From contig JAADCW010000157.1 in the NCBI GenBank assembly GCA_013154225.1, forward strand, positions 1 to 14,025: a stretch of 14,025 nt of DNA. The letters run 5' to 3'. Below the pieces are notes generated by a model that was given only the letters and a program-made list of their open reading frames with translations, did no database searches and had not been told where the DNA came from. Source of the stretch: Chloroflexota bacterium (GTDB lineage Bacteria; Chloroflexota; Anaerolineae; Anaerolineales; DRMV01). Below, piece by piece: positions 13,935-14,025 of this stretch. Every line of letters begins with the position of its first letter. Positions within the stretch are counted from its first letter, which is position 1. Made by a program: the position numbers and the translations under genes.

Positions 13935-14025
<91 letters not shown>

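Overview
The window is about 14 kb of GC-rich bacterial chromosome. It looks like a member of the Chloroflexota, most likely Anaerolineae or a relative. This rests on the style of the methionyl-tRNA synthetase, the parA-parB arrangement and the mix of leaderless and Shine-Dalgarno genes, and not on any database search. It is mostly housekeeping DNA with no sign of phage, transposons or CRISPR.

Layout. On the minus strand, 1-2792 is a bifunctional penicillin-binding protein that runs off the left edge. It is preceded, probably in the same operon, by a MaoC-type hot-dog dehydratase (2832-3293). From 3294 a regulatory region leads rightwards into metG (3748-5541). This region holds a promoter, a 20-residue leader peptide with four consecutive Met codons, a set of overlapping hairpins and five tandem octamers. 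metG ends at a clear terminator (5559-5593). A second unit, 5692-8240, holds a PfkB-family kinase, parA and parB, and ends at a terminator. A third unit, 8357-9630, is ruvB plus a small DUF2905 membrane protein, also closed by a terminator. A CPA2 cation:proton antiporter with an RCK domain follows (9723-11603). Next is a tRNA gene with a near-perfect promoter and terminator (11730-11868). A YbaK-like aminoacyl-tRNA deacylase is then coupled to a membrane-anchored beta-propeller protein (12014-13876). The window ends in a convergent, 5'-truncated tRNA-Ser(GGA).

How the parts fit. Most units are functionally independent: cell-wall synthesis, Met-tRNA charging, chromosome segregation, Holliday-junction branch migration and ion homeostasis. 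The most interesting element is the metG leader. It looks like a ribosome-mediated attenuator in which Met codons in a short peptide sense charged tRNA-Met upstream of the enzyme that charges it. A second theme is initiation: three genes (5692, 8357, 12014) have a -10 box only 6-7 nt before the start codon and no Shine-Dalgarno, which implies leaderless mRNAs, whereas genes inside operons carry clear GGAG/GAGG sites.
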